Source of the DNA: Roridomyces roridus
Lineage: Eukaryota; Basidiomycota; Agaricomycetes; Agaricales; Mycenaceae
Length of the DNA stretch: 64,000 nucleotides
Assembly (NCBI GenBank): GCA_029378245.1
Contig: JARKIF010000005.1
Coordinates: 2,790,001 to 2,854,000 of the forward strand
Direction: 5' to 3'
Below, piece by piece: positions 15,633 through 28,689 of the stretch (position 1 is the stretch's first letter; each line of letters opens with the position of its first letter). The translations under genes were made by a program, and so were the position numbers. A model generated the notes under the pieces. It was given only the letters and a program-made list of their open reading frames with translations, was not told where the DNA came from and ran no database searches.

Positions 15633-16352
15633 AATTTGAATTGTATACTTGTAGAACTTTGGGTGGGCTTGACCAAGGGAAGGTGCGAGTACTTCACCCT
15701 TTTGGTGGAGTGGAAACTGCAAGCGGAGATTTCCAGGAATGCACTGTGGATGATGGCGCAAAGAACAGGCAGGAATCGGCTGTCGCTTTTGCAAATCGAA
15801 AACTTCCTCATGCCGACAGCGGAAATCGAAGCAATAAGATGGCATTCGTACAACCCGACAATAAATATAGTGTTACAGGCAGCGGGTAAGGTGGTACAGG
15901 GGGAGATATAGTTTCCAGTCCATTCACGATTCAAGCAAGGGAAAGAAACTTCAGCCCTGGATACTTCACACCACCCCTTGACATTCCACATCCACATTAC
16001 CCCATTCCCAAACCTCCCCACATACTCACACCACTCGAACAAACCACCCTCCATCAACAAACATCCACTGGCAAGCAAGACAGCCCGTCAACCCTCCGCT
16101 TGAAATACTCGATGCGTCCATGTCGTAAATCTTGGCAGGTGGCGACGGCGAGAAAGGCGGTGTGGCGAGGCATGGCGAGGTCGAGGCGTCCCTTTCCCAG
16201 CGGCATATCACGTCATCCTCCTTCTCCGCTGCTTGCTTTGGTGAATGTTGGTAATGGAAGGCAGTTGGCGGCGGTGTGAGTTGGAGAGAGGCGGTAGGGG
16301 CGGGTGGATGGGCGGGTGGGTGAAGCTGGGCAATTTCGTTGTGTAGGTAGAT
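15633..16352. other. Convergent intergenic region
   Basis: This is the shared 3' flank of TRM4 (plus) and the next gene (minus). I see no gene, RNA or repeat here. The small ORFs on both strands have no recognisable motif. Confidence 0.4.
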
Positions 16353-17879
16353 TCAAGCAGTAGTACCCATCATCCGGGCATGCAGACGCGCCAAGAGTGG
16401 CAGCAGCGAAGGCCGTGCAGCCTGGGGTTGTGGCATATGGAAGTAGGCCGCGATGATTGCATGCCGTTCTGTCGCTGTAGTAATGGTTAGACAAAGGCAA
16501 ACAAAGAGCGAAAGGAACGAACCAAAAGTTGGGGACTCCTCTTCCTCCAAGCTCTCCTCCTCCTCGGCGTAGCCATGCACGACCTTGCCATCGACTTGAT
16601 CATCGACCTCTTCGATTTCTATGTCCCAGACGCTGAAACTGCCAGACGCCTGCAGCCCCGCAGCAAATTCATCATCGTCTGAGGCGACCTCGACTTCCGC
16701 CTCGTCATCCGGCTCCTCAATGAACGCATAGGATTCAGGGCCGATTATCGTATTTTGGAAAAACGCGGCAATCGGGATTTTGTCGAGGAAAGAAACGGGT
16801 GGTTGTGGGAGGGGATCCTTGGAGGTAGCCTCGACGTCTTGTACAGGACTGAGTCCGTCCTTGGCCTTGGTCTTCTGGAAGAGGGCGGCTAGAGGACTGT
16901 AGGCAACGACTTGTAGATCCGAGGCGGGTGCTGCAGAGCCGGACTTGAGGACCTTGAGCTCGTCAAAGGCATCCACGGATGCGTCATCGTCTTCAACGAG
17001 TGTACGCGAGTCGTCTTGCTGATCGTATGGAAAAGCGCCTGTAGCGAGCTTGGAAGTCTTGTGGACGGCGAGGGCGTCGCTGACGAGAAGCAGAATCCTG
17101 GTCGTCAATTCTTGCTGCACGCGTGGAAAGACTGGACGAGTAACAAGTGTCAGTGATAAGTTTGTGGTGGATGAGAGAGACCATACCTCTAACACGCCAT
17201 ACACTGGGCACCCGGAGAGGACGGTAGATGACGACGCCGAGGTTCACCAAATCGTACTGCGTGATTTTGACGTCTTCAAAGGTCTTCACCGCGAGTTTGA
17301 CGGCCTTGAGGGACGCGAGGGCCTTCCGCACAAGCTGCAGCATTACGTTGTTGTCTTCAGGCGCCCTAAGAACACGCCGTGCGCGGGGAACTGGATGGCG
17401 AGTTAATATCATGTCTCACCAACGAAAGGAGACATACCCGTCAGCCACCATGTTGGAGCCGCGAACAGCACCGAACGTCGAGCCAGGTAGGCGATGTTGA
17501 CGACGAGGGTGGGCCGGAGGGAAGTCAGCGTGGGCGGTGATGGGAGCAGGAGGAGCCGCCTTGGACTTCTCGGGGGCCTCACGAAGAGCTGTAACAAGCG
17601 GGCTGGGAGCAAGGCTCTTGACGCCATGGCCGTCTTCTGGCGGGCAAGGCGACGAGGCTCGAGGTACAACCAGAGGGAGGCGAAGACGAAGGCGTCGTGA
17701 ACAACGAGAGTGGCAAGCACAATCACAATGACGGCGGGCAGCGACCACCCAACAGGGCTCGCAGGAGGAGGGGGGACGACGGGGACGACAGGGCTGGCCA
17801 AGCCGAGGCAGACGCTGTTGAACAGCTGGCCGACGACGAAGGCGATGAAGCAGTAGAGAAGAACGATGTCGTTAGACAT
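16353..17879 (-). CDS. Unrecognised protein with two N-terminal membrane segments
   Basis: Exons 17438-17879, 17187-17390, 16523-17131 and 16353-16474 join in phase to give 458 aa from the ATG at 17879. Two hydrophobic stretches (IVLLYCFIAFVVGQLF and LPAVIVIVLATLVVHDAFVF) lie in the first 75 residues and are separated by a Pro/Val-rich loop. The rest is soluble: a basic segment, then a region with Asp/Glu-rich, probably disordered, stretches (VEDDDASVDAFDEL, EEVDDQVDG, EEEESLEEEES). I do not recognise a family. The last intron (16475-16522, 48 nt) has no stop codon and keeps the frame, so an unspliced form would insert a short hydrophobic stretch. A protein with a broadly similar plan lies at 55431-56669. 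Confidence 0.6.
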
Positions 17880-18128
17880 GATGGTTGTAGCTGGTAATTG
17901 CTGAGGAAAAGACGCAGAAAACGGCTGGCTTTTATACCTGAGCAGCTGGAGGTGGCTGACCGCGATCGAATTCAATTGAGTTGAGGTTTGGACCGCAAAA
18001 AGTAGGTCGAAAGGGCATTATTGCGCGTATCGTGGTGTAGAGTTGCTGGAAAGTCGGGGTTGATCATGGCCATGGAGGTAGGAGAAGAAGAGTGTGGATT
18101 GCCATCACCGCCTCTTGTCCTAATCCAA

Positions 18129-18562
18129 ATGCGTCCAACGCCTTCTGCACTCGCTTCCTCACGATACGTCGACCCCCGAGAGGCACGGGCCTCGTACTGG
18201 AAAAATGGCGTCCGTACCCTCCCGAATTCACTCGCCAGCTACTTAACAATTCTCATAATTAGCGCATGTCCGCCGGCCTCCTCCGTGCACGTCGCCAATT
18301 CCGGACTCCAAACGCCATCGCAGGCGTCCTCCTCCTCACATTCGTCGGTGGAGTCTTCACATATTCCATGGCCGCGGTGAAGCAAGACACATTCGACGAC
18401 CTCGACGAGGAGGTCAAGAGACGCGCTATTTTGAATGCAGAGCGCGCAAAACTGAGCACGGAGGATGAGAAGCGTGCTATGCAGGCTGCTGCGGCTGTTA
18501 ACAGCTCCTCGACGGTGCTCAAGGGCCCAAAGTTGGCGGATCGGACGCGAAGTACAGATTAG
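18129..18562 (+). CDS. COA3: Cytochrome c oxidase assembly factor 3 (COA3)
   Basis: Two exons (18129-18209 and 18263-18562) give 126 aa. The first exon reads YVDPREARASYWKNG and joins in phase to RMSAGLLRARRQFRTPNAIA, followed by a single membrane span (GVLLLTFVGGVFTYSMAAV) and KQDTFDDLDEE, the hallmark of the COA3/CCDC56 family. Known role: an inner mitochondrial membrane protein that binds newly made Cox1 and controls its translation and assembly. The intron donor is GTCCGT. The start at 18129 is the first good ATG of the conserved part. An in-frame ATG at 18066 would add 21 residues with no conservation I recognise. Confidence 0.82.
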
Positions 18563-18766
18563 GATGACTACAACGATCACCGTCCTTTGGGATGTTGGCA
18601 GCTGGGTGTCCCAGTGCAATACGACGAGTATTGGCGCCTTTCGACGCTCCGACAAGCTTCCCATGTCCCGCGCGGTCGGTGGATGGCTAGGAAATTGCAC
18701 TGTGTATTGCTTGTCTAGTTTGCTCGAATTCTACGCATCTATCTATCCAAGCCCCAGTCTAAATTC

Positions 18767-20287
<1,521 letters not shown>

Positions 20288-20913
20288 TTTCTTGAAGCTG
20301 TTGATTTGGAGGTTGTTGGGATGTTGTGAGATGTCTTTGACCGCGACCGCGACCTGCTTTTATATGTTCCAGCGCGTGTACATGATCACGGACTGCTTGG
20401 TCAGTCCACAGCTAAGCGATATCGTGCATTGAAGTGCTAGATGACATTGGATGACCACCTGTTCCCAATTAGGAGAAAGGTTCTCGTGGTGACAAAGCTC
20501 GTGTGCGGGAAGGAGCAAATCGAGTCCGCAGAGTCAGCGCAGTTGTATAAAGGCGGCGGTCGACTGTAGTAAAGAAAGGCGGTCCATATGAATGCCAAGC
20601 TTGGAGAGCGGCGAGCACGGGCATTTAATTGTTGTGGTGATGCAGCAAGTTCTTTGATGGATGAATTCTAGATAATGGTTCGTATTGTGGCATTGGATAG
20701 CTCGGGAAATTCCTGAAAGCCCGAGATGCAGAGATAGTGAGCGGGTATTGAGATGAGCGTTGGAGACAAGAAGCAAGCATGACGCGTGATGCATCACCAC
20801 AAACAACGCGTACACAACACGCCCTGGATGGAAGCACAAAATAGACTCGCCGTTTGCTCGCCGTCTCAATTTGAGTGCACAACAACATACAAGTACAGTT
20901 ATGCTTTGAAACT
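20288..20913. other. Intergenic region between two minus-strand genes
   Basis: The sequence upstream of the flavin oxidoreductase contains a TATA-like TTTATATG reverse pattern near 20360. No gene or repeat is recognisable in the remainder. Confidence 0.4.
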
Positions 20914-22307
20914 TCACATCCCCAACCGCATTTTAGACTCCCTCTGATACCCAACAACGACCTGCGTCGTCTCAGGCTCCCTCACAACAGTAACCGGCGC
21001 GCCCCCAGACACACCCAAAACAAGCTTCGGCCCCAACTCTTCAAAATCCAATCTACTCCCAATCTTGAAACTATCAGACTTCCACAACCGCTGAAAGTAC
21101 GCATGTGTATCGTCTGCATCAGACGCCACCGCAGACGTCTTGAGCCACAGACGCAGGCGATGAGACGCCCCGGCTGGCACGGACCGCACTGCCGTGGTGT
21201 AGATGACGAAGAGCAGCTTTCGCGGATCGCTGACGGTGAGCTGCAGGTCATCCATCAGCGTCGCACCCACTCCGCCCGCTTCGTACTCGAGGCCGAGCTT
21301 ATACCGCCTCTCGCCGAGGTGCTGCCATCTACCGCTAGTCAGTACGGAACACGGACAGGTTGTAAGTAGACGCACCGGATGACGAATCGGACATTCGCCC
21401 CGCCTACAGTAGTATCATACACTTGCGCATCCGGCTCGATGCTTTGCAGCCGTGCCAACACCGCGCCCTCGATTGCGGAAAGGTCCAGATCCTTCCCCAC
21501 CCACACCTCGTCCTCGCCGAACACTCGATGGTCCACCTCGTTGGATCTTAACCACACTCGGAGCGAGAAGAGAGTCCCAGCAGGAACGACATTATTCTTG
21601 CCCGGAAAGAGACTGAAGAGTGTATGAGAAGGAGCAGCGGAGAAGGAGGAACGCTGACTCACAAAACCGTGAAATCCAGCGTCCGCGGGTCGACTGCTAA
21701 TCGGAGGACGACGGGCTCGCCGATGGGGCGCTCGACATCACAGACCTTCAGCGAGAGACGGAAGGTGTAGGTTCCAGGCGTGGGCTTGCCATGAGACGGC
21801 TCGACTCTGCTCACTGATTAGCCCAAGCATGGGCAGTGAACTGCTCACTCACGAAATGAGGAGATTCAAAGGCACACCCGCAGCGACCATGCTGTATGTA
21901 TAGACATAGCGCTCCGTCCGAAGTCGGAGGGGCAGCGTAGACTGGGTGTAGCAGCTCGAAGGTGATGCTGGCGATAGTGTGGGTGAAGGGTAGGACCGTA
22001 AAGGCGGAAGAGGTCGTGGTGGGCTCCAATGACTATTCGTACTCCCGCTGCTCCCGCTCCCGCCGCTAGATGTAGTGGTAGCAGTATTGCTGTGACATTC
22101 CGTTCCGTCCGTCAGCTGCCTGATACATATGATCGGAGAGCAGAGAAATACACACCTGCGACTGATAGCGACGTTGTAATCCGGGCACACCTCGTCATCT
22201 TCATAGTACATTTCGTGGGCGTAGGACATGGGAGGGACGTGATGGAAGACGGGGATGTTGGTGGGATATAGCAGATGAGACAACGACTCTAGTAAATTCC
22301 CCGTCAT
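20914..22307 (-). CDS. Unrecognised 396-aa protein, five exons
   Basis: Exons 22156-22307, 21853-22089, 21663-21806, 21376-21612 and 20914-21334 join in consistent phases. The N-terminus (DDEVCPDYNVAISR) leads to a Ser/Thr/Gly-rich linker and a Pro/Ser-rich stretch. A beta-rich body follows, with GTYTFRLSLKVCDVERPIGE, VDPRTLDFTV, VPAGTLFSLRVWLRSNEVDH, VGKDLDLSAIEGAVL, LGERRYKLGLEYEAGG and VPAGASHRLRLWLKTSA. Two blocks share the VPAG...LRxWL pattern, suggesting a duplicated beta domain. There are no convincing membrane helices. I cannot name a family. The start is uncertain: the ATG at 22307 opens the reading frame, and 22337 is an in-frame alternative. Confidence 0.65.
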
Positions 22308-24202
22308 CCCACAGGCAGTGTGTGATAAGATACACAATCTTGATGGGTTGATTAATCGACGCGTTCCAAAGCTGCTTCAAGGTTTCGGATGGCCGGCGCG
22401 GAGCGAGAAGAGAACTCGCGGATCTTCACACCGACAGAAGGGATGATCTCGACCCGCGCCATAGCCATACGACCTCGCTATACATCCGGTGAGAACGCGG
22501 AATGTCCAATGGATGTTATTCACTGGGTCTCAGGCCGAGCTTGTCGCCAATGCCGGTGAAAAACTCTTCAAGGACCGTCTATTTTGACTGCAGGCAGACT
22601 CTGAGTTATGCAACGAGGGCAGTAAGTAGAAAAGACGCACACTAGAACCAGTCGATGTCGCCAGATGTGAGCAGGTTCAGTCGGCCGTAGTGGCCGCCTA
22701 CGGCACTTGTCGGTGTGAATTAAGGACGTCGAGGTTGATCTCGGTGCTTGACTAGGTTCAACGCCCAGAGACTAGACCATAGTAGCGGGTGAGTTGGGAA
22801 AGGGGCCGATAAATGCCCTCGGGCGACGTCGAGCTCAGCAGGAGGCGCATCCCGTGTCAGTTGACTGTTTTGCGTTTTTTTTTTCTTGGCCGACGTGAAC
22901 TGGAGCGACAGAGGGTGAGTGGGAGGTCGCGACCCACAAGTTATGGGGGACGAAATCTGCTTGATATTGATGCCCGGATAAGTACGCGCCTGACCCACCG
23001 ACTTGCGCGTCGGGAACAACAAAATTTGGCTGATCGTCACGGTGATTTGATCGTGATGGCATTCAGGCTTGCTCCCAACCACCACCATGTCTACAGACCT
23101 GTTTCTCATACCCAAGAAACTACGGAAATCCTTTCGAGACCAATTCTTTTTCGCGACATATCAGCCCATCCCAGCGCCTGTCAATCTCTGGGGTTCCTCC
23201 TTAAACCGTCTTGACTCTTCGAAAAGCATCCAGCGCGCGACAAGCCCTCCGAGTTGTGCTCCCGCATCGCCGCGAATAGTGTCGAACGAGATATCTTCTT
23301 CTTGATTCGGTCTTTCCTATTTTGGTCTGCAGTCTGCACCTCCGCCAGAATCGCGGCATTACTTATCCATCTTGCACAGTGCCATGCTCATCACCTTGTC
23401 TTACTCCCGTGCTACGTGATATCTGTGAATTCGAAGGATCTGCGGCGCGATGATATTTTGACACTGAGGAGGTTTGGACCTTTACCACCATGAAGGTAGG
23501 GTGCCACTGATACTCAGAGGCACCCGGCACTCCAGGTCTCGACACCTGGAGTGTTTTTTCTCGTATAGAGAAGTCGTATGGACACAAACCAAGTAAAATG
23601 TACACTCGAGTGCTGCCCGACCCACCCACAAAGTTCGGGAGTTGAGATAACAGGACCACCGGACTTTTGATAGCTGTGCTACGGTGATCTGCCAATGCAG
23701 CCATCATCACGGCCAACATCCATGAGTCCCGCACATCATCTCACGATTCACGACTGCCCGCTCGAGTTCTCAAGTAGTGTAGACAATATTATTGCAAGCC
23801 ACATATAACGGTATATTAGATGGGTAGGTAAGAAGGCCAGTGGCCGCATGAAAACAGTGGTACTTCTACAGGAGAAAATGAGGAGCACACATCAATGATC
23901 AATGTGAGCACGCGGCCGTGCCGGCGGGAGTGCGGGGGGTGGGATGGTGAAGGGAAGGTAGAGTATATGTGATGCGGTGGGTGCGCGAGGGCGAGGCGCT
24001 ATGTGCGCGAGTGCCAGTGCCAGTGTGAATGTGGCATGTGGGGCGGCGAGGTGACTGCGGCAGATCGGGCAGCAGGGAGGCGAGAAGCAGCGAGGTCAAG
24101 GCGTTGACTCTCGAGCACTAGGACTGGCGAGAGTGCGAGGTCGGTTGGTGAGGGAAGAAGACTCTGAGTCAAGAGCGTGCACGATCCGAGGCCTAGACCA
24201 GA
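22308..24202. other. Long gene-free stretch at the left edge of the transposon island
   Basis: No supported gene. The ORFs here lack codon-level consistency and motifs. A 27-bp sequence at about 23635-23661 (starting CGGGAGTTGAGATAAC) recurs inverted at about 25627-25653, bracketing the inverted-repeat element. Base composition shifts from GC-rich to mixed. Confidence 0.4.
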
Positions 24203-25343
24203 GCTGGTCTGTCTATGAGTTGTCGATAGACAGACCAGTCGATCTCGGAAATGATCAAAGGGAGGCGCGACTTGCCTTTTTGAGCGATTTCGGCATCGTC
24301 ACGTGACTACTACCAGCAAACCGCCTTCCCCGCCCACTCGCCCTCTTCCGCCCCCATGGAGCCCAAAGACGGTCGCAGCACTCCCGAGGCTCTCGCCGCC
24401 CTCTTCCCCAACGCCCCCAGGAGGTACAAGCCCCGCAACTCGGAACTCTACTCCACAGGAGCGCCAGCACTCAGTGCCACAGTGCCACTCACCCCGTCTG
24501 CATTCGACGCTCCAGCCTGTTCCCGACCACTCTTTGGCCCAGCAACGCAACCATCCAGCCACCACTGGCAGTATAGGCATGACGACGCGGTACGCGGTGA
24601 CGGGACCTAGATGGACGAGAGGGTGATGCTACAGGCTCGGTGGTGTCAAGGTACGTGCTTTTGTCCTTTTCCCATTCGACGACGACGCCGACGGCGGGTG
24701 TCTCTGTCACAACAACTGGCTTTTCGTGACTCTGTAAACAATTCTCCCGCTCTGTTCGTCATCCGGTGCGCCGTTACATTCCGTCCACCCCACTTGAGCG
24801 CCTGCCCTCACATCTTCTTCCTCGACCCCGTACCCCACTGCCGCGCCGTACGCTGCTCCCCGACTCCCTCCTCGTCCTCACGCCCGCATCCCGCCCAGGC
24901 ACACGAGTCGGGTGATTGAGTCGGCGCTTGGCACACCCAATGTGTCGTTGCGGCTGCTCGCTCCGTCGAACCCAACACCTCGTACTCTCCCGCATGCAGA
25001 TACGCGGCGGTCGCGGGCCTCTGTTTGGCTAGAGCCACTCGACTCAAGCTTGGCTTAGCCTTCAACCATGGTATATTTTTCTCTACAGGCTACTTTCCAT
25101 GTAATCTGTTGTTACTTGTATAATTTATGCTTTCAAACTGCACGCAAAATGTCTTTGAGAGCTGTATTGAGTATGCAGAACATGAATTTCAGCCTTCAGA
25201 GGCTGCGGTGAGTCGAAACAACTCGTTCGACTCAGTAGTCACGTGGCAATGCCGAAATCGCTCAAAAAGGCAAGTCGCGCCTCCCTTTGATCAATTCCGA
25301 GATCGACCAGTCTGTCTATCGACATCTCATAGACAGACTGGTC
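24203..25343. repeat. Inverted-repeat element with hairpin-bearing arms
   Basis: Two arms of about 110 bp face each other: 24203-24312 and 25234-25343. Over most of their length they are near-identical when one is reverse-complemented, for example GGGAGGCGCGACTTGCC in the left arm. Each arm also contains its own hairpin (GTCTGTCTAT...ATAGACAGAC). The roughly 920-bp interior has Pro/Ser-rich ORFs (24356-24610 and others) with no recognised domain. A further 27-bp inverted pair lies outside. The structure resembles a foldback or MITE-type non-autonomous DNA element; I see no transposase and no clear target duplication. Confidence 0.6.
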
Positions 25344-26041
25344 CTCGAGTCTATCCGAGGCCCATCGACCTCAGAGTAGCGCGGTGGTTGTGACAGGTGA
25401 CGTGGCATTTGGGTAGCGTCAAGGGAGACGGTGCTGAGCGGGGCCGCGATGGGCAGGCGGTATCGAGGTCGGGTCGGTCAGTAGCAAGCAGACTGAGACA
25501 GAGACAGAGACAGGAGTGGGATCATTGATTACATTGGTGCATATGACGACATCACTGACACGTTTGATTCATATGACGACATCACTGTCATGCCGATCGG
25601 CACATCACCGCCATCACCAGAATCCCGGTGGTCCTGTTATCTCAACTCCCGGATGCACTCGACCCACCATGCCACCGCTGACAGCGTGAGCAACATGAAA
25701 TTCCCGTATATCCGCGCGGATCAAACTTCTTCTGCCAATGTCAAATGCCTTCCTTCCCCACCATGACGGGCGGCTCTGTCCACCATGGAGAAAGACATCC
25801 TAGCACACCAGACACGCCCAAAGCCGACGCAGCCCCGCGACACCAATGCCACCACACCAACAAACATGTGCACACTCCCGTGACAAACAAAGGCAATAAA
25901 GGATGGACTATGAGTGCTTGAGTTTCAATGGCCCCTTTGGTGCGCAATAAAGAAAGGACCTTTGTCCTCCGTGCAACACATACTTAAGACGAAAACGCTA
26001 GCCACTGCATCCCCCCAACCCACTTCACGCTGATTATCTCC
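25344..26041. other. Gene-free stretch
   Basis: Contains a tandem-like pair of CATATGACGACATCACTG motifs (about 25541-25585) and a CCATCACCGCCATCACC-like run also found inside the solo LTR near 36815. No gene seen. Confidence 0.35.
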
Positions 26042-26792
26042 GAAAACCACCAAGCCCAAAAGGCCAAGAGGAAACACCGCGAGTCCTCCCCATCTCACGA
26101 TCGCAAGCGGCAACACCTCCCACCCCAATCCCACCCCACCGACTTTCCACCGTCCGACGACGACACCGGAAACGATTTGCAGGACTATGAGTCTGAGCCC
26201 AAAGAGGAGCGATGCAGCGTAACACCCCCCACCTCCCCCATTGTCCCAACACCGATGAACACCTCCACCACCACCTCCACCACCACCTCCATGATCACCA
26301 AAGAACTACCAACCACCCTCCACTTCAAAAAGATGGACATGGCCAACACGGCCAACAAATGTGAGTGTGCCTCATCGATCCCTCGGACAAGCACAACTCA
26401 CGTGTGACTGGCTAGACCAAGCCCTCCAGGGGGTAACAACCAAGACCAATGGCCAACAGTATACGACCCCCCCTGCTGCGGGCTCCCGCTTCCCCGAGAT
26501 GATGGAGAAGTTCGGGCGCAACATGACCGACAAGAACATACTCGACTACGAGGCCACGGAGGGAAACAAGGGATGGGTCCGCGTCTACTGCACATCCTAC
26601 GACCTGAACCCTCGCGAGACCGTTCAACGTCTCAAGCATGTCATACCACGCCTCGTCGACACGCCCACCCTCATGGTCAGCCCGCCCATGGCAGCTGAAG
26701 AGCTCAGGGAACGCCTCCCGCCCCCGTGGCACTTCCTCATTTCCTCCATCCCGGCGGAGTCGCTCAAGATGGAGGTGTGGTTGTACCCTTGA
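26042..26792 (+). CDS. Unrecognised, probably truncated protein of a transposon-associated type
   Basis: An open frame from about 26042 with intron 26361-26415 (GTGAGT...CTAG) continues in phase to the TGA at 26792. The N-terminal part is low-complexity (basic, then a run of Thr/Ser from ACC/TCC repeats). After ITKELPTTLHFKKMDM the sequence becomes more ordered: GSRFPEMMEKFGRNMTDKNI, NKGWVRVYCTSYDLNPRETV and LPPPWHFLISSIPAESL. A stop follows where a foldback element begins, so the natural C-terminus is probably lost. The conserved-looking middle resembles hypothetical proteins found near mobile elements in Agaricomycetes, from my recollection only. The start is undefined: no suitable ATG is in frame nearby. 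Confidence 0.4.
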
Positions 26793-27833
26793 TGCAATGC
26801 GGGCTCATTTGGCCAGAGCCCATAGTGCATTACGGGCGCACCTTGGCCACTCTACAATGGTCTAGTTGGTCAGGTTCCTACCCAGCCGCAGTTTCGAGGT
26901 TCACAGTAAGAGTAGCGGCATTTACGGCGGAATATGTAGAGATTTGATTGATTGATGAATTCTGAGTAGTCGGATTTATCGGGTGTTTCGGGTGTTTCGG
27001 ATCTCACGGCTAATTATGTGATCTCGAAGTTGGGGGTGAACCTCTCCACAGCGGCTGGCATAAAATATATACAAACAACATAGCCACAATCTTAAGAAAT
27101 TCCAAAGAAAATCGGGGAGCCTCTTTGCTCAAGCTAAATAAAATCATTCAAGCTGTAAAAATGATAGATATGACTCATATGGGCATCCCCGTTTTTTTCT
27201 GGCACTCTTCCCTTTGTATTTCAGGTGCTGTGGGCCAGAAGTAGGGAAAAACTGCCCTTTTGCTTGTGGCACACTCAATCTAGGCTTTATTATATTGAGA
27301 AAGTCAGCTAGATGCCTTCATATGACCCTTTCACAGACTTTAGGTCACCCCAATGATTTTATTTGGATTGAGGAAAGAGGCTCCCCGATTTTCTTTGGAA
27401 TTTCTTCCGATTGTGGCTATGTTGTTTGTATATATTTTATGCCAGCCGCTGTGGAGAGGTTCACCCCCAACTTCAAGATCACATATCAGCCGTTAACTCC
27501 GAAACTCCCGATAATCCCGATACATCAATTCAGTACATAATCCATCAATCAAGCAAGTACATACCCTGCTGTGAATGCCGCTACTCTTAGTGTGAACCTC
27601 GAAACTGCGGCTGGGTAGGAACCTGCTAGTTGGTTATGGTGTCTGTCTTCTGCTCTGGTAATTTGACAGCAGCAGGAGGTTTTGGGTTCAATTCCTGCTG
27701 TTAACCTTTGAGTTTTTTTGTGTTTCACCCTATGACCTGTAATGCATTATGGGCACATGCCAGCCGGCCGGCCGAGGTGCGCTCGTATTGCAATACGGGT
27801 CCCACCCAAATGTGCCCATAATGCATTCTGGGT
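26789..27833. mobile_element. Large foldback (long inverted repeat) element
   Basis: About 1.04 kb arranged as a giant imperfect hairpin. The inner arms of roughly 290 bp (26860-27150 and 27350-27640) are reverse complements for long runs, for example GGCATAAAATATATACAAAC on the left and its complement on the right. The outer ends (26789-26850 and about 27770-27833) are also inverted relatives, with CCCTTGATGCAATGCGGG against CCCAGAATGCATTATGGG on the complement. Smaller palindromes sit within the outer parts. No ORF has transposase motifs. I could not define a target duplication. It lies directly at the stop of the preceding ORF and just before another coding-like stretch, suggesting insertion into a gene. 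Confidence 0.65.
27615..27705 (+). repeat. tRNA-derived SINE-like segment
   Basis: A possible A-box (CTAGTTGGTTATGG, about 27627) is followed some 55 bp later by a good B-box (GGTTCAATTCC, about 27685), and then a T-rich run (GAGTTTTTTTG). A proper cloverleaf is not obvious, so a degenerate tRNA-derived element is likelier than a functional tRNA. Confidence 0.3.
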
Positions 27834-27839
27834 GCTGCC

Positions 27840-28689
27840 ACTGGTGCCCTGGAAACGATGCGCACAGCAGACCGTTGCGGCCAACGCTCGTGCTATCTAC
27901 AAGGCTCTCAAGGACGGCAGCCTCAAGTGGAAGAAGCTCGCGACAGAGGAGGAGGAGGAGGCAGAGGAGCGGCGCTTCAATCGGCTGATCACCAAGGGTT
28001 TGGCCCCAGAGGCAAAGGAGCGAAAGGTTAGGAAGGACTTCCGTGGGACGCACAACACGCAGCCTCGGGGTGATGGGCGCCAGCGTCGTGCGAGTGCGGA
28101 TAGTGATGACGAGGTGGTACCAGGGAGCGGTGGCGAGGAGGACGTTCCGGAGACCGGTGGTGAGGAGGACGTTCCGGAGAGTGGTGACGAGCAGCAGTTT
28201 GCAGGCTACAATGGGGATTACTCGGACAATGACATCTCTCGGCGCAAGAAGGCCAAGTCCAAGTCCAAATCCACCGCCACCAAAACGACCAAGGCCACCG
28301 CCACCAAAATGACCAAGGTTGCCGCCACCAAAACGACCAAGGCTGCTGCCACCAAAACTGCCAAGGCCGCAGCTTCCAAGTCCACCACCAAAACGACCAA
28401 GGCCGCAGCGTCCAAGTCTACCAAGGCCGCTGCCTCCAAGTCCACCGCCAAACCGACTCCAAAGTCCACCGCCTCCAAGCCAAAACCGCCTACCAAACTG
28501 TCTGCCAAGACCAAGCCAGCTCCCAAGCCCTTCGTCCCGACAGCGCCTCCTATAAAGTCATTTTTCATTGAAAAATATCTGGCTCAAGTGGTAGGCGGAG
28601 ACAATCCAGTCAGCGCAAGTGCAGGTCACATGTCAGGTTATTTCGGCTTGACGCAAGTCCAAGACACAAATCACATGATCTCAAGTTGA
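27840..28689 (+). CDS. Low-complexity Lys/Ala/Thr-rich ORF fragment
   Basis: The frame is open well before 27840, but the earlier part is made of foldback hairpins, so the real beginning is unknown. From ARAIYKALKDGSLKWKKLAT it runs through a Glu-rich helix, a basic segment and tandem GGEEDVPE units. About 100 residues then consist of repeats of TKTTKAA and ASKSTKAA type, followed by a Pro/Lys-rich end. The repeats resemble histone H1-type tails, but no globular domain is visible. It is probably a piece of a gene carried in, or broken by, mobile DNA. The stop is TGA at 28687-28689. Confidence 0.35.

Noticed and set aside
22720..23305. Overlapping short ORFs on both strands near 23 kb
   Set aside because: No motif, no consistent exon phases and no similarity to neighbours; treated as intergenic.
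23493..23560. GC-rich hairpin (CACTCCAGGTCTCGACACCTGGAGTG) followed by a T run, resembling a bacterial terminator
   Set aside because: Rho-independent terminators do not apply to a fungal nuclear genome, and no neighbouring gene ends here.
24299..24580. GC-rich ORFs on both strands within the inverted-repeat element
   Set aside because: Pro/Ser or Gly/Arg composition follows the base composition; no domain or splice structure supports a gene.
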